Source of the DNA: Granulosicoccus sp036478595
Lineage (GTDB): Bacteria > Pseudomonadota > Gammaproteobacteria > Granulosicoccales > Granulosicoccaceae
Direction: 5' to 3'
DNA: 64,000 bases
NCBI GenBank assembly: GCA_036478595.1
Contig: JAZGEF010000059.1
Span: forward strand, 1-64,000
Below, piece by piece: positions 35,575 through 43,354 of this stretch. A model generated the notes under the pieces. It worked only from the letters and a program-made list of their open reading frames with translations. It was not told the origin of the DNA and searched no databases. The position numbers were made by a program, and so were the translations under genes. How positions within the stretch are numbered: the stretch's first letter is position 1; the number at the start of each line of letters is the position of its first letter.

Positions 35575-36192
35575 ATGATGCCGATACGAATGGATAGGGT
35601 TGTGAACACAATGGCTTTAGGCGCCTGCCCTGATAATGTAGCAACACCCGACGATGAGGTGTCTGAGCTACAACGCATCGCACAACAGGATGAGCAAACC
35701 TTTGAAACGCTCTACCTACGCTATCACCCCAAGCTTTATCGCTTTGTACAAGGATTACTTAAAAATCCTTCACAAGTAGAAGAAGTCGTGTCCGATACAC
35801 TTTACGCAGTATGGACAGGAGCAGGGAAGTTTCAAAACCAATCTAAGGTGTCAACTTGGATCTTTGGCACTGCATTCAGAATTGCGATGAAGGCAGTTAG
35901 AGCTGGGAGGCGACACACTCGATTTGATAACAACAGTGAGGATGCTGGCGTGTTAATGGATTTAAATACCAGTAACGACCCAGCAATCGGTGCAACACTG
36001 TCAGAGGACGTTTCAAACATGGTGTCTGCACTCAATGGCATCAGCCCAGAACAAAAAGCCGTAGTTGAACTAACAGCGCTGGGTTGGACAAGTGCCGAAA
36101 TTGGCGAAATAGTCGGCTGCCCAGCCAACACGGTTAAGACTCGCATGTTTAGTGCGCGTAAAAAAATTCGAACCATTCTCGATTCGATTTAG
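35575..36192 (+). CDS. ECF-type RNA polymerase sigma factor
   Basis: The 205-aa protein has sigma-70 region 2 (about 40-105: FETLYLRYHPKLYRFVQGLL, VEEVVSDTLYAVWTGAGKF, STWIFGTAFRIAM). Region 4 (about 140-200) has LTALGWTSAEIGEIVGCPANTVKTRMFSARKKI as its helix-turn-helix. It is followed 21 nt later by a zinc-finger anti-sigma gene, the usual ECF arrangement. The exact start is uncertain; internal ATGs at 35590 and 35611 are possible. Confidence 0.9.
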   Translation: MMPIRMDRVVNTMALGACPDNVATPDDEVSELQRIAQQDEQTFETLYLRYHPKLYRFVQGLLKNPSQVEEVVSDTLYAVWTGAGKFQNQSKVSTWIFGTAFRIAMKAVRAGRRHTRFDNNSEDAGVLMDLNTSNDPAIGATLSEDVSNMVSALNGISPEQKAVVELTALGWTSAEIGEIVGCPANTVKTRMFSARKKIRTILDSI

Positions 36193-36213
36193 ATGTAGTA
36201 CGGATAATTAATC

Positions 36214-36903
36214 ATGACTTCAGATTCTACAACTCATTCTGACCACAAAGAGCTAATGCTTAAACTGCCGTGGTTACTGAACGGCTCGCTTACAGGCTCA
36301 GAAGCTGCATCTATGCAAGAACACGTTGCGCAGTGTGATCACTGCCAAAACGAAATAATTTCGTTGAAGTTAATGAACAAAACCATCACCGACGCATCCG
36401 TTGATACAGGCAATGCAGCGGCATCTTTTAGTAAAATGCGGCAGCGTATTACTGCTGAACCCAGCCGGCCGGTTCGCAGCAGCGTTTCTCGATTCATGGC
36501 TACGATCGGCCAATGGCTGCCAGCTGCTCCTGCGCCTCAATGGCTTGTGGCATCCATAGGGGGCATTTTACTTGCATTTGTGCTTATGCTACAAACTGAC
36601 ATGATGGGAAGCAGCACCGATGATTCTTATCGCGTTTTAAGCTCCAATACGGGCGTGAATAGTGTCTCAGTCGCTGTCAGTTTTGATAAAGCTGTTATTG
36701 ATGCTCAAGCAGAAGCGGCACTGATGACAATTTCAACACAGATTGCACCTGAGTCGAAATGGGTCAAAGCAGGGCCTGGAAGCTATCTACTCTCCATTAC
36801 CGGGGATACCGACGACTCCATTATTAGTCCCGAAGGCCTAAATAAACTGATTAATGAACTCCGTGGCATACCCGATGTTATAGCGGTTAGTATTGCACCA
36901 TGA
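36214..36903 (+). CDS. Zinc-finger anti-sigma factor, single-pass membrane protein
   Basis: The 229-aa protein has an N-terminal anti-sigma zinc motif (HVAQCDHCQNEI, HxxxCxxC). A membrane helix follows near residues 106-125 (WLVASIGGILLAFVLMLQ) and then a periplasmic domain of about 100 residues without a recognised family. It probably holds the preceding sigma factor at the membrane until a periplasmic signal arrives. The periplasmic part lacks obvious Cys or metal motifs. Confidence 0.82.
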   Translation: MTSDSTTHSDHKELMLKLPWLLNGSLTGSEAASMQEHVAQCDHCQNEIISLKLMNKTITDASVDTGNAAASFSKMRQRITAEPSRPVRSSVSRFMATIGQWLPAAPAPQWLVASIGGILLAFVLMLQTDMMGSSTDDSYRVLSSNTGVNSVSVAVSFDKAVIDAQAEAALMTISTQIAPESKWVKAGPGSYLLSITGDTDDSIISPEGLNKLINELRGIPDVIAVSIAP

Positions 36904-37033
36904 TTATCGCATTAAATTACGAAACACCATTGGCTTATGGATTGCAGCATTAGTGTTATCTACCAGTGAATAATTGTGGTGTTTAGCGCTTGGTTTTTTC
37001 GCGTTGGGCACTACGCTCATAAAGCATCATCTT

Positions 37034-37732
37034 TCAATTAATGCCGAGATATCGGTGGACTATCTGTTGATCATCTCGTAGTTTCACAATGTCAGCAATT
37101 TCCGGGCAGCGCCCGTTCTCAATAAAAGCCACCCGGTCAGCAATGGATAACACGGTGTTTATATGGTGCTCTACTAGAACTATCGCAACACCTTGCTCTT
37201 TCATTTTGATAATCACTTCTTGTATTAACGCAATGATTGAAGGCTGAAGCCCTTCGGTAGGCTCGTCCAGCAGCAACAGTTTAGGCTCCATGCTGAGGGC
37301 ACGTGCCATTGCTAACATCTGTTGCTCGCCGCCTGATAACGTTTCGGCGCGTTGTTTTAAACGTTCGCGAAGACGGGGGAACATATCCAGTACACGCTCA
37401 CGGGTGTTGGGGCCAGAGCCTTTCACCATGAGGCCAATTTCAATATTTTGGGCGACCGTGAGCTCTGAAAATAATCCGCGACCCTGAGGCACATAAGCGA
37501 TGCCCTGTTTGGGCACTTCGAACGGGGGGAGTGTGCTTAAGGTTTGGTTGTCGCATTGAATACGGCCGGATTTTAAAGGCAGTAGACCCATGATTGATTT
37601 AAGTGCGGTCGTTTTACCGGCACCATTTCGCCCTAACAAACACAGGATTTCGCCTGCTTTGACATCAAATGACACATCAAAAAGAACCTGAACCTTATCG
37701 TAGGCCACTTCAATATTATTCAGGCTAAGCAT
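37034..37732 (-). CDS. livF: Branched-chain-type ABC transporter ATPase (LivF-like)
   Basis: This 232-aa ATPase has Walker A LLGRNGAGKTTALKS, the signature LSGGEQQMLAMARAL and Walker B LLLLDEPTEGL. GLFSELTVAQNIEIG is typical of LivF. The start at 37732 (MLSLNNIEVAYDKV) gives an 8-nt overlap with livG. It is the last gene of a livK-H-M-G-F operon next to N-heterocycle genes, so the substrate may be a heteroaromatic acid or amide rather than leucine. Confidence 0.93.
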   Translation of the reverse strand: MLSLNNIEVAYDKVQVLFDVSFDVKAGEILCLLGRNGAGKTTALKSIMGLLPLKSGRIQCDNQTLSTLPPFEVPKQGIAYVPQGRGLFSELTVAQNIEIGLMVKGSGPNTRERVLDMFPRLRERLKQRAETLSGGEQQMLAMARALSMEPKLLLLDEPTEGLQPSIIALIQEVIIKMKEQGVAIVLVEHHINTVLSIADRVAFIENGRCPEIADIVKLRDDQQIVHRYLGIN

Positions 37733-38447
37733 TGGCCGTACCAAGGTAAGCGGCTTGCACTTCATTGTTAGCTCGAATTTCTTGCGGTGTTCCTTCAGCT
37801 AACACTTCACCAAAGTTTAGTACTGTGATGACATCAGCGGTTGCCATTACGACATCCATATTATGTTCGATAAGCAAAATGGTGGTGTCTCCGGCCATAC
37901 TTTTCATTAAACCGATAAAGGATTCGATTTCTTTAGCTGACAAGCCCTGTGTTGGCTCATCTAGAATGAACAGACTAGGGGCTTGCGCAAGGCCCATTGC
38001 TATTTCGAGTAGCCGCTGATGGCCATAACTAAGGTCGCCCGCTATGTGTTCAATGCGCTCCGATAGGTTAACTCGACCAAGAGCATCTGCTACTCGTTGA
38101 TCTACTGATATTGCATCAGTGGAGTTACTGATTCGACGTGCTGCTAGCGCTACGTTTTCCTGTACTGATAAATTAGTAAAAATTGACGTGATCTGAAAGG
38201 TGTAGGCCATGCCTAGGGCAATGCGCCGATGCGCCGGTAAGTCACTTACCTCTTTACTGTTGAAAGTAACCGTGCCACTAGTTGATGCTATTTTGCCACT
38301 TAACATGCCAACGAAGGTTGATTTCCCCGCGCCGTTTGGGCCAATAATGGCACGAATCTGCCCTTGCGGTAAGTTAAAGTCGACATTGCTGACAGCTGTT
38401 AGGCCCGCGTAGTGTTTGGTTAATCCGCGTGTTGAGAGTAACGTCAT
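37725..38447 (-). CDS. livG: Branched-chain-type ABC transporter ATPase (LivG-like)
   Basis: The 240-aa ATPase has Walker A IIGPNGAGKSTFVGML, the signature LSYGHQRLLEIAMGL and Walker B LFILDEPTQGLS. GMAYTFQITSIFTNLSVQENV is LivG/UrtD-like. The start at 38447 (MTLLSTRGL) overlaps livM as ATGA. It pairs with LivF to power uptake. Confidence 0.93.
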   Translation of the reverse strand: MTLLSTRGLTKHYAGLTAVSNVDFNLPQGQIRAIIGPNGAGKSTFVGMLSGKIASTSGTVTFNSKEVSDLPAHRRIALGMAYTFQITSIFTNLSVQENVALAARRISNSTDAISVDQRVADALGRVNLSERIEHIAGDLSYGHQRLLEIAMGLAQAPSLFILDEPTQGLSAKEIESFIGLMKSMAGDTTILLIEHNMDVVMATADVITVLNFGEVLAEGTPQEIRANNEVQAAYLGTANA

Positions 38448-39406
38448 GGTAGCCACCTCATCACGCGTTTTCGTAAAATACCTGCTAATCCTTGTGGCGC
38501 AAACAACGTCAGTAGAATAAGAGCAACGCCAGCAACCAATAAGTATGCGCTAGTAAATTGGCTCGAGATATCGATCAGGTAAAACATAAATAGAGCACCA
38601 ATTAATGGCCCGACGGTTGTGCCTGCACCACCTAGTAATACATAGAGCAAGGGAAATATAGAATATTGGACCGTAGCGAATGTTCCTCCAACGTACCCAA
38701 ATAGCAACGCGTATGCGGCACCGGCACCGCCAGACATTGTGCCTGAAATAATTACCGCCAGCCATTTATGCATTTGCACGTTGTAACCGAGCATTCTGGC
38801 TCGTTCTTCGTTCTCACGAATAGCAACCAGCGTTTTGCCAAAGCTACTTTGTACAATCCACCCAATAATTAATAAACAAATTGCAAATAGGAACACTGAG
38901 ACGTAGTAGCGGTTTGTAGCGTGTGTCAGATCAAAGCCTGCAATCATCCTCTGGCTTTGCTTAATAACAAATCCCTCATCACCTCGTGTGTATTTACCCA
39001 GTAATAAAATGGTTAGGTAGCCTGCTTGAGCAAACATGAGCGTGACTATCATAAATGCAACACCGGCAGTTCGCAGTGCCAAAAATCCGATCACTGCAGA
39101 AACAATGGCTGCCAACCCCAGGCCTGCGATTAACCCGATGACAGGCGATACGTGCCAATATTGCATGGCTAATCCTAAGCCGTACATACCGGATGCAAAA
39201 AATAAAGCATGCCCAAGACTTAATAAGCCGGTGTAACCGAAGAGCAGATTGTAGCCCATGGCATAAATGGCCAGGATAAGTACCCTTGCGATGATGCCGC
39301 TGTGATATTCAGGCAGTACCGAGAATAGGCCTATCAGTGCCGCAATAACAAATAGGTGCAAGCCTAAGGCTTTGCTCTTTGATGTTGTTGTTGCATTCGT
39401 ATTCAT
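38444..39406 (-). CDS. livM: Branched-chain-type ABC transporter permease (LivM-like)
   Basis: The 320-aa inner-membrane permease has 8-10 hydrophobic segments and LivM landmarks: YNLLFGYTGLLSLGHALFFA, FGKTLVAIRENEERARMLGY and FVGGTFATVQYSIFPLLYVLLGGAGTT-type sequence near the end. It overlaps livH and livG by 4 nt each, indicating coupled translation. Confidence 0.93.
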   Translation of the reverse strand: MNTNATTTSKSKALGLHLFVIAALIGLFSVLPEYHSGIIARVLILAIYAMGYNLLFGYTGLLSLGHALFFASGMYGLGLAMQYWHVSPVIGLIAGLGLAAIVSAVIGFLALRTAGVAFMIVTLMFAQAGYLTILLLGKYTRGDEGFVIKQSQRMIAGFDLTHATNRYYVSVFLFAICLLIIGWIVQSSFGKTLVAIRENEERARMLGYNVQMHKWLAVIISGTMSGGAGAAYALLFGYVGGTFATVQYSIFPLLYVLLGGAGTTVGPLIGALFMFYLIDISSQFTSAYLLVAGVALILLTLFAPQGLAGILRKRVMRWLP

Positions 39407-40329
39407 GTTGCTGGCTTTCCGAAAAGGCCCTGAGGCCGAAAAATCAGCACAAACGCAACAAGTAATGTTGCTAAAATTTTGGCAAGCGTTGGTGAAAAGA
39501 AAACAGAAATAATGCCGTCACTCATGCCTATCAATATCGCGGCGACAATAGTGCCAGGTATACTCCCAAGCCCTCCGATAATCACCACAATAAAAGATAA
39601 TAGTAACGGGTCGCCACCCATTAAATAATGAGCCTGCTGTATCGGAACTATCAATACTGCGGCAAGCGCAGCGATGGCGGCTCCTAGTCCAAAAACTAGT
39701 GCATAGACTTTTTCTACAGGAATACCGTGAGCCAAAGCCATATCACGGTTAAGCTGAGTGGCTCTCATGATGAGCCCGGCACGTGTGCGGGTCATCAGCA
39801 GCCACAACCCTACTAGAACAACAATAGCGGCCAGTATTACTGCCAGCTTGTATGTTGTCGTGCTTAAGCCCCAGGGCCAGTACATAACAAAACCATCTGC
39901 ACCATTTTCAAACCAAGGCAATGCGATACGTTTATTGAACGGCGCTTCGACAGGGCGTGCATCAGCACCAAATGTCATTAATGTGAGTTGTTGTAGAACA
40001 TACAATAGTCCAATGGTTGCAACAATAGTACGTTCTGGGTCATAGTTAATACGTCGTAAAACCAGATGATCAGCAATCGCTGCAATAATACCAACAACAA
40101 GGGGTGCGACAATAAGTGCAATCACAAAACCGTAGGCTGGATGGCCACCAATTAGCGATGTGATCCACCAGGCGATCACGGCGCCAAGCATATAAAACTC
40201 ACCATGGGCAACGTTTACCACGCGCATAATTCCAAATACGATACTAAGCCCAACGGCCATTAACGCAAGGACTGCCGCACCGATCGCGCCTTCAAGTGTT
40301 GCTAGAAATAAATGAGGACCAAATTCCAT
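39403..40329 (-). CDS. livH: Branched-chain-type ABC transporter permease (LivH-like)
   Basis: The 308-aa permease has GLSIVFGIMRVVNVAHGEFYMLGA near the N-terminus, ATQLNRDMALAHGIPVEKVY in the cytoplasmic loop, and a FIVVIIGGLGSIPGT segment, all typical of LivH. The start at 40329 (MEFGPHLFLAT) is preferred; a longer frame would enter the hairpin region. It is the first gene after the intercistronic stem-loop. Confidence 0.92.
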   Translation of the reverse strand: MEFGPHLFLATLEGAIGAAVLALMAVGLSIVFGIMRVVNVAHGEFYMLGAVIAWWITSLIGGHPAYGFVIALIVAPLVVGIIAAIADHLVLRRINYDPERTIVATIGLLYVLQQLTLMTFGADARPVEAPFNKRIALPWFENGADGFVMYWPWGLSTTTYKLAVILAAIVVLVGLWLLMTRTRAGLIMRATQLNRDMALAHGIPVEKVYALVFGLGAAIAALAAVLIVPIQQAHYLMGGDPLLLSFIVVIIGGLGSIPGTIVAAILIGMSDGIISVFFSPTLAKILATLLVAFVLIFRPQGLFGKPAT

Positions 40330-40383
40330 AGTTATTTTAAACGCCGTGTCGGAGTGGGCAATTGAACTTAACGAATACAAATA

Positions 40384-40413
40384 AAAGCACACTCACCTTA
40401 GTGAGTGTGCTTT
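40384..40413 (-). terminator. Perfect intercistronic stem-loop between the binding-protein gene and livH
   Basis: Perfect 13-bp arms AAAGCACACTCAC and GTGAGTGTGCTTT enclose a CTTA loop (TAAG on the transcribed strand). The stem lies 70 nt after the binding-protein stop and 55 nt before livH. It probably acts as a partial terminator or mRNA-stabilising stem that raises binding-protein expression over the membrane subunits. Confidence 0.75.
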
Positions 40414-40482
40414 GTGCTTGGCCATATTGGCGTTTAAAGTGGCCTTAATGCTGCGAATGCAACATGAATTACAGCTTAACGA

Positions 40483-41787
40483 CTAAAATGACTGCTGTGT
40501 GTAGTCAACCTCATCTTCGTATAGCGTATCTTCAATGGACGTGGTATGCGCCAGCACTAATTTGCCATCGGCCACTTTAGAAATATATTGATGGCCAAAA
40601 GTTTGGTGGGTTTTACCATTAAATATTTTTGCCCCTTGCGGATGTGCGTGTGAATGCGGCATGTCGCTCATGGCTTCAACAGCTTCAATCAGCTTGGCGC
40701 GATCAGCTGCACTTTTGTAGTCAGCCGCCTCCATTCCAGCTTTGATTATGTGTAGGGTTTCCCAGCAACCAAACATATGTGCGTAGGTAGACACATCTTT
40801 GGTATCCGAGACTGATGCACCGTTAGCATCGACACCCACCGCCTCCCGATAGGCTTTGTCAAACTCTGATTGATCTGTTTGCGCGTAGCGTGGATGGCCT
40901 TCCCAAAAATAGGTTCCATCTAGAAACTCTAGCCCAGGGCTTGCCATATCGACAGCCTCCAGGCTGTCGATAAAACCAAATATTTCAGGACGGCTTGGGC
41001 CAAAGAATTCGCCCATCTCTTTGACAAAGGTTAGTACTGCAGGCCCAACCATAACGTGATAGATGACTTCGGTATCTCTAGGGATTTTAGGGAAATACTT
41101 GGTAAATGATGTCTCGGTTGGCGGAATGGCAATTTTTTCTAATATGGTGCCACCTTGAGCTTCAAACGCCGCTGAAAAATAGTCTCTGTGGTCGTGGCCA
41201 AAAGCAAAATCAGGAAAAATCATGGTGACTTTTTTACCTAGATTATCAGCGATGAACGGCGCCATTGCCTGCACTTGGCTTTTGACATCAGTGATGCCGG
41301 GTTGTAGCGTGTATCGATTTAATTTACCGCTGGCAACGTGATGCCCTTCAGACACTACAAAATAGGGCATCTTTAATTCGCCCGCGCGTGGTGCAGAACC
41401 ATAAACAACATGGCTAAACAAAGTACCAAATGACACGTCGCACTTGTGTTGACTGGCAAATTTTTCAACGACTTCTGCACCGCGTTTTGGATCAGTGCCG
41501 TCATCCTCTGCCACTATTTCTATGGGTCGACCATTAATGCCGCCATCAGCATTTATTTTGGTAACACAGGCTTGTGTAGTGCGGTCATACCAACGACCGT
41601 ATGCTGCTCCGATTCCTGTACGGTGAACTTGAAAGCCAATGCGAATGGGTTCAGCGCTATGAGCCTGATTGTAGCCAGGTAAACCAGGCAACATTCCAGC
41701 GCCTGCCACGGTGCCAGCGCCTGCGGCTAACGTTTTGAGGGCGCGACGTCGGTTTGCTTGAAATGGGGAGCCATTGTTATCCGTCAT
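40483..41787 (-). CDS. ABC transporter substrate-binding protein, Leu/Ile/Val-binding type, Tat-exported
   Basis: The 434-aa periplasmic type-I binding protein starts with a twin-arginine leader (ANRRRALKTLAAGAGTVAG). The body has IRIGFQVHRTGIGAAYGRWY, INADGGINGRPIEIV, VIYHVMVGPAVL and a C-terminal GKTHQTFGHQYISKV. The family includes binders of amino acids, amides, urea and aromatic acids. Tat export implies folding before secretion. It is encoded with liv permeases and ATPases beside N-heterocycle catabolic genes, so a nicotinate-like ligand is proposed. Confidence 0.88.
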   Translation of the reverse strand: MTDNNGSPFQANRRRALKTLAAGAGTVAGAGMLPGLPGYNQAHSAEPIRIGFQVHRTGIGAAYGRWYDRTTQACVTKINADGGINGRPIEIVAEDDGTDPKRGAEVVEKFASQHKCDVSFGTLFSHVVYGSAPRAGELKMPYFVVSEGHHVASGKLNRYTLQPGITDVKSQVQAMAPFIADNLGKKVTMIFPDFAFGHDHRDYFSAAFEAQGGTILEKIAIPPTETSFTKYFPKIPRDTEVIYHVMVGPAVLTFVKEMGEFFGPSRPEIFGFIDSLEAVDMASPGLEFLDGTYFWEGHPRYAQTDQSEFDKAYREAVGVDANGASVSDTKDVSTYAHMFGCWETLHIIKAGMEAADYKSAADRAKLIEAVEAMSDMPHSHAHPQGAKIFNGKTHQTFGHQYISKVADGKLVLAHTTSIEDTLYEDEVDYTQQSF

Positions 41788-41805
41788 GATTAGAATTCCT
41801 CGTTG

Positions 41806-41822
41806 TATATAATTGGTAATAC
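41806..41822. promoter_or_regulatory. Weak copy of the cluster operator (site D)
   Basis: TATATAATTGGTAATAC lies 19-35 bp upstream of the binding-protein start. It resembles site A (TATATTCATTGGTATG) with small gaps. Confidence 0.3.
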
Positions 41823-41941
41823 GGCTTTATGATGTCTGTCTTATCATCATTTGTACAACTAAACTATCCTATTTAATTCAAAATAGGGTGCATAGGCGGT
41901 GTCATTGAGCGTAACAGATTGATTTCTCGCTTGTGTCACAC

Positions 41942-43354
41942 CTACGCTCCTCGCGGAGCTGCTAATAGCCATAGGCCAAGCATGGTGTACAAAATCATAA
42001 ACAAGGCCAGCGGCAGTTGGCTTAATATAGCTCTGCGCGAATCCTGCCATAAACGAATCGCGATCGAATGGGCCAGTATCACCGACAAAACGTGCCCGAC
42101 AACCACAGCGGCGGCTTGCGTAAGCCAGATCACCTTTACTGTATCGCTAGTATTAAGGAACCCAGTGGTTACATAGAATTTACCCAAGCCTAATAAATCA
42201 CTGCCATTGAGTAATGGGTCTGTAGCAGCCGACAATGCGTACTGAGAATTAACAAGAAATGCGGTGAGATAGTGAGCAAAATGATAAGCCAATGCGATCG
42301 GCAAAATTGATGCAGACAGCTGAACGAATGATTCGCTAAAAGATACCGTATCCGTCAAGCGATGGTTGGCTAAGGCGCAACCCGAGTAAACACACAATGC
42401 AAAACACGCAATAAGTAGAACAATGCTAAGTAGTAATCCGCTTACCGTTTGTAAGATAACAGCTGAACGTCCCGGAAACTCCAAGGGGTTAATGCCTAAT
42501 ATCCCTAGCCAATAAAATGTCTCGTTTAATCCATCAAAGCTGCCGATAGCCAGTAACGTTAAGATAAACACTGCTGCACTTGTGCTGCTTACAGAGTTTG
42601 TAAACAGCTGCCAACCGGGGAGGCCAATAAACACTTGCTTTTTGTTACTGCTCACTACTGATAGTTGAGCCATCCGGTTGAGCAACACGGTGAAACACTC
42701 ACAACGCTGTAGCCAAACACTGCCACCAAAAACAAGCATACCAATTAGTGTAAATGTCCAGTAAGCAGAAACGACAATCGTTAAACGTAGTGGATCCTCT
42801 GGTGCTGGATCTGCCAACGCGAAACAACTAAAAGCGATATACAGAAACACGGCTGGCCACACACCAACGCTTACAGGCAAGTTCAGAAGCGGTTGACGGG
42901 GCTTATTCGTAGCACGCAATAGCTGATAGATACCTGCCCATGGATTAACCCAGTGCCACAAGTTGCCAAGCACACCGTGCAGACAAACGAAACCAATCCA
43001 CCAGATTGTCCAGATAGAAAGTGGTAATAAGTTCTTTAATGGATCGTGCGGACCGATAAAGCCAATAACTAACAGAATAATCAGGCAGGTAAAGGATGTC
43101 AGGCTAGTGATAACTTTAATCGAGGGAATATCTGGCGTTCGAAACAGCGCTTTGCTATCCAGAATTCCAGTACTCGATCGGGCGGGAAGCACAGCCAGTA
43201 TTAATACCGACAAAGCCACTGCCATCACACCAGCACCAATATAAACATTAGTGGGCAATAGCAGTACAAACCCTTGTTCCGAAGTATGTGCCTGCACCTT
43301 GACGGCATAGAAAATAATAGCTAGCGTTACGCCGCCTGCTACCAATCTATTCAC
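41942..43354 (-). CDS. Polytopic membrane protein associated with the molybdenum hydroxylase
   Basis: The 470-aa protein has a signal-like first helix ending VQAHTSEQGFVLLLPT and about 10-12 further membrane segments. No characterised family is recognised with confidence; some relatives carry the doubtful label fenitrothion hydrolase. Paired histidines sit in late membrane helices (LAYHFAHYL, VVGHVLSVILAHSIA), and LHGVLGNLWHWVNPW has two more. These could ligate haem b. Its start overlaps the hydroxylase stop by 8 nt, so a role as electron acceptor or substrate permease for that enzyme is inferred. Confidence 0.7.
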   Translation of the reverse strand: MNRLVAGGVTLAIIFYAVKVQAHTSEQGFVLLLPTNVYIGAGVMAVALSVLILAVLPARSSTGILDSKALFRTPDIPSIKVITSLTSFTCLIILLVIGFIGPHDPLKNLLPLSIWTIWWIGFVCLHGVLGNLWHWVNPWAGIYQLLRATNKPRQPLLNLPVSVGVWPAVFLYIAFSCFALADPAPEDPLRLTIVVSAYWTFTLIGMLVFGGSVWLQRCECFTVLLNRMAQLSVVSSNKKQVFIGLPGWQLFTNSVSSTSAAVFILTLLAIGSFDGLNETFYWLGILGINPLEFPGRSAVILQTVSGLLLSIVLLIACFALCVYSGCALANHRLTDTVSFSESFVQLSASILPIALAYHFAHYLTAFLVNSQYALSAATDPLLNGSDLLGLGKFYVTTGFLNTSDTVKVIWLTQAAAVVVGHVLSVILAHSIAIRLWQDSRRAILSQLPLALFMILYTMLGLWLLAAPRGA

